DNA of 5,930 nt, from contig CATPBY010000145.1 in assembly GCA_955652845.1 (NCBI GenBank), forward strand, positions 1 to 5,930, in the 5' to 3' direction. The position numbers and the translations under genes were made by a program. Positions 1 through 5,204 of the stretch are shown one piece after another (the first letter of the stretch is position 1; every line of letters begins with the position of its first letter). Under the pieces are notes generated by a model. The model was not told the DNA's origin, made no database searches, and was given only the letters and a program-made list of their open reading frames with translations. The stretch comes from an uncultured Terriglobales bacterium (GTDB taxonomy: Bacteria > Acidobacteriota > Terriglobia > Terriglobales > Acidobacteriaceae).

Positions 1-8
1 ACCTTCTC

Positions 9-14
9 AGGGGA
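9..14 (+). promoter_or_regulatory. Shine-Dalgarno sequence of the TonB-family gene
   Basis: AGGGGA lies 6 nt before the ATG at 21, a good match to the anti-SD sequence at normal spacing. It decides the start at 21, even though the frame has no stop codon between 21 and the left edge of the window and could formally extend further upstream. Confidence 0.75.
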
Positions 15-20
15 AACATC

Positions 21-737
21 ATGTCTGCTGATTTCTTGTGCGACTTTGCCTGGACCAATCAATCTCACCGGGCGTGGACCACGGTGGCGTCTTACGCAGC
101 GCAGGCTGTTGCGGTCGCGGGGTTATTATTGCTTCCCTTACTGCATACGCCCCACCTTCCGCAGCTCCGCTTCATTGAACACCTCGCACCGCCGCCAGCG
201 CCCGCACAACACACACGCACGACCGCTGCGCCCGCGAGTAACGTCACTGGCCGCGTTCTGATTACTCCGCCCAACATTTCAAATGTAGTTGAAATTCCGG
301 TAGTGCCCGAAGTGCCGTCTCTGCCCCAGCTTTCAGAATATGGCGTTCGTGGCGGCACGGGCGATTCCAGAACGCTGAACTCGGTACTTAATTCACTCGG
401 CGACGGAGTCAAAGGCGTTGCCCTGCCGCCGCCACCATCCGTCGCCCATCAGCCGCGTCTCTCCCGTGTGATGGAAGGAAATCTGATTTATCGCGTACAG
501 CCCGTATATCCGGTATTGGCCAGACAAGCGCGCATCCAAGGCAGTGTTCTGCTGCGAGCCGTGATCAGCCGGGACGGCACCATCGAGCATCTGCAAGTCA
601 TCAGCGGCCATCCCATGCTGGTGCAATCCGCGATAGATGCGGTCCGGCAGTGGCGATACCGGCCGTACTTCTTGAATGACCAGCCAGTGGAAGTGGATAC
701 CCGGGTGACGGTGAACTTTATTCTGTCCGGCGGATAA
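21..737 (+). CDS. TonB-family energy transducer protein
   Basis: This is a 238-residue TonB-type protein, expected to sit in the inner membrane and reach across the periplasm to pass proton-motive force from an ExbB/ExbD motor to outer-membrane receptors. Seen in the sequence: a short, probably cytoplasmic N-terminus (1-22); one hydrophobic segment at about 23-42 (AVAVAGLLLLPLL core); a linker with proline runs at 57-61 and 136-139; and a C-terminal TonB domain at about 152-235. Domain hallmarks are YP (163-164), QG (173-174), DG (185-186), SGHP (195-198), the WRYRP stretch starting at W211 and the closing VTVNF strand. The length is normal for the family. Neither exbB nor exbD is in the window, so the partner motor and receptor are unknown. 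Stand-alone TonB-domain proteins are common in Acidobacteriota, and some serve envelope roles other than receptor energising. alr follows after 71 bp, apparently with its own promoter. Confidence 0.88.
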   Translation: MSADFLCDFAWTNQSHRAWTTVASYAAQAVAVAGLLLLPLLHTPHLPQLRFIEHLAPPPAPAQHTRTTAAPASNVTGRVLITPPNISNVVEIPVVPEVPSLPQLSEYGVRGGTGDSRTLNSVLNSLGDGVKGVALPPPPSVAHQPRLSRVMEGNLIYRVQPVYPVLARQARIQGSVLLRAVISRDGTIEHLQVISGHPMLVQSAIDAVRQWRYRPYFLNDQPVEVDTRVTVNFILSGG

Positions 738-795
738 GCGAAGCGTGGCCGGGTTGTAGCACAGCGGTAACCTCAGGTCAGGCAGCAGCGCCCGC

Positions 796-801
796 TATAA
801 T
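796..801 (+). promoter_or_regulatory. -10 element of the alr promoter (probable leaderless start)
   Basis: A perfect TATAAT hexamer ends 7 nt before the alr ATG at 809, so transcription would begin at or within a base or two of the start codon. No good -35 is visible 16-19 bp upstream: the bases around 771-778 form the small palindrome ACCT-C-AGGT instead. There is no Shine-Dalgarno sequence before the ATG, which fits a leaderless transcript. The call rests on motif match and spacing only. Confidence 0.6.
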
Positions 802-808
802 CGAAGCA

Positions 809-1975
809 ATGGCAACCGCCGAAATTCTGACGCGGGCGGCGACTCGTCCTACCTGGGCCGAAGTCTCATTGCGGAACCTTCGATACAACTTTGGTGTGGT
901 CGAGCGTCATGTGGGACCGGGTGTCACTGTCTGCGCAGTGGTTAAAGCGGATGCCTACGGCCACGGTGCCACCGAATGCGCGCTGGCGCTGGTGGAGGAG
1001 GGAGCTCGATGGTTGGGGGTGACCTCGCTCGATGAAGCGATTCCGCTGCGCGATGAGGGCATCAAGACCCGCATCTTGCTGATGACAGGTTTCTGGCGCG
1101 GCGAAGAAGAGGAAATCGTCCGCCTCAAACTGACGCCTACGGTGTGGGAACCCGGGCAGATCGAACTGCTGGAAAGGGCGGCCGTCAAGCTTGGCGTGTC
1201 CAAGCATTCGGTGCACTTGAAAGTAGACACAGGCATGGGCCGTTTGGGAGTTGCGCCAGAGGATGTGCCGCACGTCTGCGCCGCTTTGAAGTCTTCACCT
1301 CACCTTTCGCTCGAAGGATTGTCTACTCATCTCGCTTCGTCGGAGGTGCTGGACGCACCTTCCGTAGGAGAACAGTTAAAGTGCTTCGAGAAAGTACAGC
1401 GCGTGCTGCGAAGCGAAGGCTTCGATCCGCCGCTGATTCATGCCGCCAATACTGGCGCTGTGATCTCGCGTCGCGAATCCTGGAACAGCATGGTAAGGCC
1501 GGGAATCGCATTGTATGGCTACTATCTCGCTTTTGAACGGGCCGGAAGAGAAGTCAGCGGCAGCAAGTTACGCCTGGCGGTCAAACCTGTGCTGACCTGG
1601 AAGACGCGGATACTCTCGCTGCGCGACATGCGCGCCAACCAGGCGCTGGGGTACGGTGGGACCTACGTCACCAAGGCTCCCGCGCGGATCGCGGTGCTTC
1701 CAGTCGGATACGCCGATGGCTTTAACCGTCAACTTTCATCTCGCGGACGGGTAATCGTGCGCGAACATTACGCGCCAATCGTCGGGCGCATTTCCATGGA
1801 CCTGACGCTGGCAGATGTGACCGGGCTGCCCGGGATTGCGGTGGGAGACGAAGTCGTGCTGCTCGGTTCCGTGGATGGTCTCAGCGTGGATGCGCTCGAG
1901 CACGCCGCGCTTGCACACACCAGCCCATACGAGATTTTGTGCAGCATCTCAAAACGAGTGCCGAGAAAATACTGA
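809..1975 (+). CDS. alr: Alanine racemase (PLP-dependent)
   Basis: Interconverts L- and D-alanine in the cytoplasm, supplying D-Ala for the peptidoglycan stem peptide. The 388-residue product has the full family layout: an N-terminal PLP-binding barrel and a C-terminal beta domain from about residue 260. The PLP lysine is K46 in VVKADAYGHG. K138 and R145 lie in HLKVDTGMGRLG, where K138 matches the lysine often carbamylated in this family and R145 the arginine near the PLP phenolic oxygen. HAANTGA is at 211-217, and R230 in MVRPGIALYG is the residue that contacts the pyridine nitrogen. The catalytic tyrosine of the second half is Y282 in GYGGTY. GYADGF (300-305), GRISMDL (326-332) and the inner-gate tyrosine Y374 in PYE follow. 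Every expected catalytic residue is present. The ATG at 809 puts the usual RPTWAEV opening at residue 13, a normal N-terminus. There is no Shine-Dalgarno sequence, but TATAAT sits just upstream. Length and content suggest an active enzyme. Confidence 0.97.
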   Translation: MATAEILTRAATRPTWAEVSLRNLRYNFGVVERHVGPGVTVCAVVKADAYGHGATECALALVEEGARWLGVTSLDEAIPLRDEGIKTRILLMTGFWRGEEEEIVRLKLTPTVWEPGQIELLERAAVKLGVSKHSVHLKVDTGMGRLGVAPEDVPHVCAALKSSPHLSLEGLSTHLASSEVLDAPSVGEQLKCFEKVQRVLRSEGFDPPLIHAANTGAVISRRESWNSMVRPGIALYGYYLAFERAGREVSGSKLRLAVKPVLTWKTRILSLRDMRANQALGYGGTYVTKAPARIAVLPVGYADGFNRQLSSRGRVIVREHYAPIVGRISMDLTLADVTGLPGIAVGDEVVLLGSVDGLSVDALEHAALAHTSPYEILCSISKRVPRKY

Positions 1976-2010
1976 AGCTGGTGGCTGGCAGTGATTGCTT
2001 TGCGGACCTG

Positions 2011-2040
2011 TTTGCGATCTCTGCCTTTAAGATCTCTGCG
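2011..2040 (+). repeat. Imperfect 15-bp tandem duplication in the spacer
   Basis: Two adjacent 15-bp units (2011-2025 and 2026-2040) share TTT and the 9-mer GATCTCTGC and match at 12 of 15 positions. They lie in the noncoding spacer after the alr stop. A small slippage duplication is the simplest reading; no function is evident. Confidence 0.5.
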
Positions 2041-2121
2041 GTCAGGAGGTTTGGCCGCAGTGCTTCATACACTTCTCAAGTAAGAACGCACACAGTCAGG
2101 TGCTAATAGCTGCCCTTCGCT

Positions 2122-2147
2122 GTGGGAGTGCTGACCACGCCTCCCAC
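2122..2147. repeat. Inverted repeat GTGGGAG / CTCCCAC between alr and the hydrolase gene
   Basis: Perfect 7-bp arms (2122-2128 and 2141-2147) flank a 12-nt loop. It could be a weak alr terminator stem, but only a short T-poor tract (CCTTTGC) follows, so a classical intrinsic terminator is not well supported. The right arm and loop overlap the predicted -35 and spacer of the hydrolase promoter, so an operator is the other reading. Confidence 0.45.
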
Positions 2148-2160
2148 CCTTTGCTATTCT
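2131..2160 (+). promoter_or_regulatory. Promoter of the alpha/beta-hydrolase gene (extended -10)
   Basis: CTGACC at 2131-2136 (4 of 6 to TTGACA) is followed after 18 bp by TATTCT at 2155-2160, which carries an upstream TGC (2152-2154), making an extended -10. The hexamer ends 7 nt before the ATG at 2168, the same distance as at alr. No Shine-Dalgarno sequence precedes that ATG, so a leaderless or near-leaderless mRNA is predicted. Confidence 0.55.
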
Positions 2161-2167
2161 CGATCCG

Positions 2168-3289
2168 ATGGCTTCACGCTACTCACAGTGGATGTATGAG
2201 TGGGAACACCGGCTGACGTCGGTGGACAATAACCGAGTTGTGCGTCCGCTGGATTGGGGGGCGGAGTGGGCAAGGGGTTGGCCCTGTCGTAATGGTTTTG
2301 CGCCGGGGCATGTCCCCGAGGATGCTGAGAAGTTTTTTATCGACTACAACCGCCGCATTGTGGCTGCAAGCGAGGAATTTTATTCTTACGTGCCCCCCGA
2401 GGACTTTCGCCTGGAGCGGCGTGAGGTAGAAGTCTTCAGCACCAGAGAGGTTCCGGACCAGAGGCTGGAACGGAAAGTCCGCGGCACTCATGCGGACTTT
2501 CTGCGCTTCACTTCGCCGGTGCGCACGCCGTATCCGGAAAATAATCTGGTGAACGCGCGCTGGTTTCCGGCACGCGGAGGGCGGGCGGTGGTCCTGCTGC
2601 CTCATTGGAATGCTGACGCCATCGCTTATACCGGGCTGTGCCGGGTTCTGAATCTGCTGGGCATCGCGGTGCTGCGGCTGACCATGCCTTATCACGACAT
2701 CCGTATGCCGGCAGAGATCAACCGCGCCGACTACGCTGTTTCCGCCAACATTGGACGTACCATCGACGCTTGCCGCCAGGGGGTCATCGACGTGCGCTGT
2801 TGCCTGGATTGGCTGGAGCGGCAGGGCTACAGTCACCTCGGCATTGTGGGCACAAGCCTGGGCTCCTGCTATGCGTTTCTTACCGCCGCACACGATTCGC
2901 GCATCCGGGTGGCCGCGTTCAACCATGCGTCTACTTACGTGGCAGACGTGGTTTGGCACGGACAATCCACTCGCCACATTCGTCAAGGACTGGAGCCGCA
3001 CATTGACGTCGACCGTCTGCGGAAGCTGTGGAGCGCGATCAGCCCGATGTCTTACTTTGAGCAATTCGCTCGCTGGCCAAAGAAGTCTCTCATCATTTAT
3101 GCCAGATATGACCTGACCTTTCTGCCTGAATTTTCCCGTAATGCGGTGGATGAGTTTGCGCGCCGCGGCCTGAACCACAGAGTTGTAGTGCTTCCCTGCG
3201 GCCATTACACCACCGGCGAGACACCGTATAAATATATGGATGGCTGGCAACTGGCGTCGTTTTTTCGCACGGCGTTTGAGAATATCTAG
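2168..3289 (+). CDS. Alpha/beta-hydrolase family protein, substrate unknown
   Basis: A 373-residue protein with the alpha/beta-hydrolase signature in its second half. Core strand AVVLLPHW (140-147) probably carries the oxyanion-hole region. The nucleophile elbow is GTSLG with Ser230, after the strand LGIVG. The likely acid is Asp315 after strand SLIIYARY, and the likely base is His346 in LPCGHYTTGE. The spacing and order Ser-Asp-His are those of a working hydrolase. About 125 residues before the core are rich in Trp and charged residues and match no motif I recognise. There is no signal peptide or membrane segment, so the protein is probably cytoplasmic. The overall form recalls the ABHD18-like group of hydrolases (a tentative impression from memory). 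An esterase, a peptidase or a hydrolase of acyl conjugates are all possible. It stands between alr and glyA with its own predicted promoter and 118 bp before the next gene, so context does not fix its role. Confidence 0.85.
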   Translation: MASRYSQWMYEWEHRLTSVDNNRVVRPLDWGAEWARGWPCRNGFAPGHVPEDAEKFFIDYNRRIVAASEEFYSYVPPEDFRLERREVEVFSTREVPDQRLERKVRGTHADFLRFTSPVRTPYPENNLVNARWFPARGGRAVVLLPHWNADAIAYTGLCRVLNLLGIAVLRLTMPYHDIRMPAEINRADYAVSANIGRTIDACRQGVIDVRCCLDWLERQGYSHLGIVGTSLGSCYAFLTAAHDSRIRVAAFNHASTYVADVVWHGQSTRHIRQGLEPHIDVDRLRKLWSAISPMSYFEQFARWPKKSLIIYARYDLTFLPEFSRNAVDEFARRGLNHRVVVLPCGHYTTGETPYKYMDGWQLASFFRTAFENI

Positions 3290-3330
3290 CCCTGGGCTGA
3301 GCCTTTGGCCTAAATTCTGACCAACTCAGT

Positions 3331-3336
3331 TAAAAT
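3331..3336 (+). promoter_or_regulatory. -10 element upstream of glyA
   Basis: TAAAAT (5 of 6 to consensus) ends 6 nt before the ATG at 3343. The best -35 candidate, TTGGCC at 3305-3310, is 4 of 6 but 20 bp away, longer than ideal. If used, this promoter gives glyA an mRNA starting at about 3342-3343, with roughly 66 nt before the glyA ATG and a start codon at the extreme 5' end. Confidence 0.45.
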
Positions 3337-3342
3337 AACCGC

Positions 3343-3399
3343 ATGGATGTGGCGCGCGGCACCGAGCCAATCGAACCCTTTTTAACCACCACGCCTTAA
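3343..3399 (+). CDS. Possible 18-codon upstream ORF / leader peptide of glyA
   Basis: Short ORF starting at an ATG 6 nt after the TAAAAT hexamer. It encodes MDVARGTEPIEPFLTTTP and stops with TAA only 9 nt before the glyA ATG, in the same frame. It has no Shine-Dalgarno sequence and would have to be read from the mRNA 5' end. The peptide is not rich in glycine, serine or methionine, so a classical attenuation leader tuned to GlyA products is not indicated. It may act by translational coupling or reinitiation, or it may be chance. Confidence 0.3.
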   Translation: MDVARGTEPIEPFLTTTP

Positions 3400-3408
3400 C
3401 TGAAAGAT

Positions 3409-4701
3409 ATGACAAAAAATGATGCCATGTCGCTATCCCTCTATCATGCGGATCCCGAAGTCGCTGCCGCCATTGATAACGAAGTTCGCCGTCAGCATGA
3501 AGGGCTGGAGCTGATCGCTTCGGAAAACTTCGTGAGCGAAGCGGTGCTTGAAGCCATGGGATCAGTGTTCACCAATAAGTACGCCGAAGGATATCCGGGG
3601 AAACGTTACTACGGAGGGTGCGAATTCGCCGACATTGTAGAAAACCTGGCGCGGGAGCGCGCCAAGAAGCTGTTTGGGGCGGAGCACGCCAATGTGCAGC
3701 CCCACGCAGGCTCGCAGGCGAATATGGAAGCGTATGCCGCCGTGCTGCAGCCCGGCGACACCATTCTTGGCCTGAATCTGGCTCATGGGGGTCATCTTAC
3801 CCATGGGCATCATTTGAATTTTTCCGGCAAGACCTATCGCATAGTGCCCTATGGCGTGACCAGGGAAACCGAGACGATTGACTACGATGACCTGGAGAAG
3901 CTTGCCGAAAAAGAGCGGCCGAAGTTGATTATTGGCGGGGGCAGCGCGTATCCCAGGATCATTGATTTCGAGCGCATGCGCCAGATCGCCGACAAAGCCG
4001 GCGCGCTTTACCTGGTTGACATGGCCCATTTTGCCGGACTGGTAGCCGGCGGCGTGCACCCTTCTCCGGTGCCACACGCGCACATTGTGACTTCCACCAC
4101 CCATAAGACGCTGCGCGGCCCGCGCGCCGGCATGATCTTGTCCCGGCAGGAGTTCGCTGCGGCCATCGATAAAGTGGTCTTTCCCGGGATGCAAGGCGGC
4201 CCGCTGGTGCATATCATTGCCGCCAAAGCGGTGTGTTTCCTCGAAGCCATGCGGCCTGATTTTCGGGAGTACGCGCGGCAGGTAGTCACGAACGCCAAGG
4301 TGCTGGCGGATGCCCTCTCGTCCGAAGGCTTCCGCATCATTTCTGGCGGAACAGACACGCATCTCATGCTGGTGGATGTTTTCTCGCAGGGCATACTGGG
4401 CAGCGATGCAGAGAAAGCGCTCGACCGGGCCGGCATCACCGTCAACAAGAACGCTATTCCGTTCGATACCAATCCGCCCATGAAACCGAGCGGCATCCGC
4501 ATTGGCACGCCGGCGCTGACCACGCGCGGCATGAAAGAAGCTGAAATGCGGCAGGTCGGTCGCTGGATCTCCGAGGCGCTGCATCATCGCGCAGAGGCTG
4601 CCGTGCTGGGAAAAATCCGCAAGCAGGTGTTGGAACTCGCGGACACTTTCCCGCTCTACTCGGAGCGAAGGGCCAGGGCGCAGGCTGAAGTCAGAGTTTG
4701 A
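3409..4701 (+). CDS. glyA: Serine hydroxymethyltransferase
   Basis: Cytoplasmic PLP enzyme that converts serine and tetrahydrofolate to glycine and 5,10-methylene-tetrahydrofolate, the main entry to the one-carbon pool for purine, thymidylate and methionine synthesis. The 430-residue product is near the usual bacterial length of about 415-430. Motifs seen in order: ELIASENFVS (34-43), the NKYAEGYPGKRYYGG segment (57-70), QPHAGSQAN (97-105), LAHGGHLTHG (124-133) with the histidines that stack on PLP, VDMAHFAG (203-210) with the PLP-binding aspartate D204, TTHKTLRGPR with the PLP lysine K233, and SGIRIGTPALTTRG (361-374) with the substrate-carboxylate arginine R364. All key residues are intact. 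The start is uncertain: ATG at 3409 has only a purine patch (GAAAG) too close to it, and ATG at 3427 (MSLSLYHADPEV) would give a more family-like N-terminus, six residues shorter. The gene ends 63 bp from the convergent stop of the next gene. Confidence 0.97.
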   Translation: MTKNDAMSLSLYHADPEVAAAIDNEVRRQHEGLELIASENFVSEAVLEAMGSVFTNKYAEGYPGKRYYGGCEFADIVENLARERAKKLFGAEHANVQPHAGSQANMEAYAAVLQPGDTILGLNLAHGGHLTHGHHLNFSGKTYRIVPYGVTRETETIDYDDLEKLAEKERPKLIIGGGSAYPRIIDFERMRQIADKAGALYLVDMAHFAGLVAGGVHPSPVPHAHIVTSTTHKTLRGPRAGMILSRQEFAAAIDKVVFPGMQGGPLVHIIAAKAVCFLEAMRPDFREYARQVVTNAKVLADALSSEGFRIISGGTDTHLMLVDVFSQGILGSDAEKALDRAGITVNKNAIPFDTNPPMKPSGIRIGTPALTTRGMKEAEMRQVGRWISEALHHRAEAAVLGKIRKQVLELADTFPLYSERRARAQAEVRV

Positions 4702-4764
4702 TGCGAGCGTTACGGAATGTTCTGGGATGACTCACAGAGAGATAAGGAGAAAACAGACGAATCT

Positions 4765-5091
4765 TCAGTCAAGCGAACTGACAGGTTCATGGCTCGATAT
4801 ATTTAGCGATATAACAGCCGACGGCCGGTATAGCTTGTACCGATTCCGCAACCAATTCATCGCGCCGAAAAGTCCCCAGCCATACACGGACAAGATGCTA
4901 GACAGATGTGTGTAGTCGAAAGCGTACAAACAAAGTGATAAACCCAGTAGAACGAAACTAATCCATCTTAGCCAAGGCTCCACTACTCGCACCGAAATGG
5001 AGCGCTCGGCGCCCAAGTACAAAACCAGCCACGGCAGAAACGCGCCTGCCCCTATCAGAAGGCGGACAGACACAGATAAATGGCCAGGCAT
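4765..5091 (-). CDS. Small predicted membrane protein, unknown function
   Basis: A 108-residue minus-strand ORF I do not recognise as any family. It begins with ATG (complement of 5089-5091) and ends with TGA (complement of 4765-4767). It has two clear hydrophobic segments, about residues 10-27 (core LLIGAGAFLPWLVLYLG) and 41-58 (core ISFVLLGLSLCLYAF), and a third, weaker one at about 63-80, followed by a basic stretch (RNRYKLYR, 82-89) and a polar tail. Support for a real gene comes from a strong Shine-Dalgarno tract at the correct distance, membrane-like composition sustained over most of its length, and a position filling an otherwise empty gap between glyA and the divergent glycosyltransferase gene. 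Against it: it is short, has no visible homologue, and the local sequence looks somewhat less GC-rich than its neighbours. It could be a lineage-specific inner-membrane protein or a remnant of a longer one. Confidence 0.55.
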   Translation of the reverse strand: MPGHLSVSVRLLIGAGAFLPWLVLYLGAERSISVRVVEPWLRWISFVLLGLSLCLYAFDYTHLSSILSVYGWGLFGAMNWLRNRYKLYRPSAVISLNISSHEPVSSLD

Positions 5092-5096
5092 GCAGG

Positions 5097-5107
5097 CCCC
5101 TCACCTC
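5097..5107 (-). promoter_or_regulatory. Shine-Dalgarno tract of the minus-strand membrane-protein gene
   Basis: On the minus strand the sequence reads GAGGTGAGGGG, ending 5 nt before the ATG at 5091. It is a long purine tract complementary to the 16S 3' end and is the main evidence for that start. Just upstream (5110-5115, minus strand) TAGAGT preceded by TGT is a possible extended -10, with no clear -35. Confidence 0.55.
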
Positions 5108-5142
5108 GCACTCTAACACACAATGGGCTGATGGAACGTGTC

Positions 5143-5166
5143 CGGCAATTGTCACTTGACAAGCCG
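5143..5166. promoter_or_regulatory. Inverted repeat in the divergent intergenic region, candidate operator
   Basis: Perfect 6-bp arms TTGTCA (5149-5154) and TGACAA (5157-5162) around a 2-bp centre, flanked by CGGC (5143-5146) and GCCG (5163-5166), which also pair if two A residues bulge on the left. It lies about 50 bp from one start codon and 40 bp from the other in a divergent pair, a typical place for a dimeric repressor or activator. It contains a perfect TTGACA (5156-5161, plus strand), but no -10 sits at the correct distance from it. No regulator gene is visible, so its binder is unknown. Confidence 0.45.
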
Positions 5167-5189
5167 CAATCGTAAATTCTTCTCCCCTA

Positions 5190-5198
5190 TGGTTAAAT
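5190..5198 (+). promoter_or_regulatory. Extended -10 of the glycosyltransferase gene
   Basis: TGG followed by TTAAAT (5193-5198) makes an extended -10 ending 6 nt before the GTG start at 5205. No Shine-Dalgarno sequence precedes the GTG (CTTCCC), so a leaderless start is predicted, as for alr. The nearby TTGACA is 31 bp upstream, too far to be its -35. Confidence 0.45.
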
Positions 5199-5204
5199 CT
5201 TCCC

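Noticed and set aside
741..800. tRNA-like stretch (GTAGCACAGCGGTAA resembles a D-arm) between the TonB gene and alr
   Set aside because: No anticodon arm, T-loop (GGTTCGA type) or matching acceptor ends follow before alr starts at 809.
2183..3250. Long (355-codon) open frame on the minus strand opposite the hydrolase gene
   Set aside because: The plus-strand product has a full hydrolase motif set. The antisense translation is rich in Arg, His, Gln and Pro with no recognisable domain, typical of a shadow frame in GC-rich DNA.
3288..3310. Possible terminator after the hydrolase gene (AGCCC-T-GGGCT and GCC-TTT-GGC)
   Set aside because: The first palindrome has a 1-nt centre and cannot fold as a normal hairpin, the second has only 3-bp arms, and no T-tract follows either.
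3562..4587. Long (341-codon) minus-strand open frame opposite glyA
   Set aside because: It lies wholly inside a certain glyA gene, has low-complexity His/Arg/Gly-rich composition and no motif; a shadow of glyA codon bias.
809..4701. alr, hydrolase and glyA as one functional operon
   Set aside because: Spacers of 192 bp and 118-119 bp, each with its own promoter-like elements, and no shared pathway; co-orientation alone is weak evidence.
4702..4764. Search for a bidirectional terminator between convergent glyA and the minus-strand gene
   Set aside because: No inverted repeat of useful length and no T-tract were seen in these 63 bp.
4727..4915. 62-codon plus-strand ORF after glyA
   Set aside because: It has no Shine-Dalgarno sequence or -10 element, a charged composition with no motif, and overlaps the better-supported minus-strand membrane-protein gene.
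5156..5198. TTGACA (5156-5161) as the -35 of the glycosyltransferase promoter
   Set aside because: The spacer to the TTAAAT hexamer is 31 bp, and no other -10-like hexamer is found 16-19 bp downstream.
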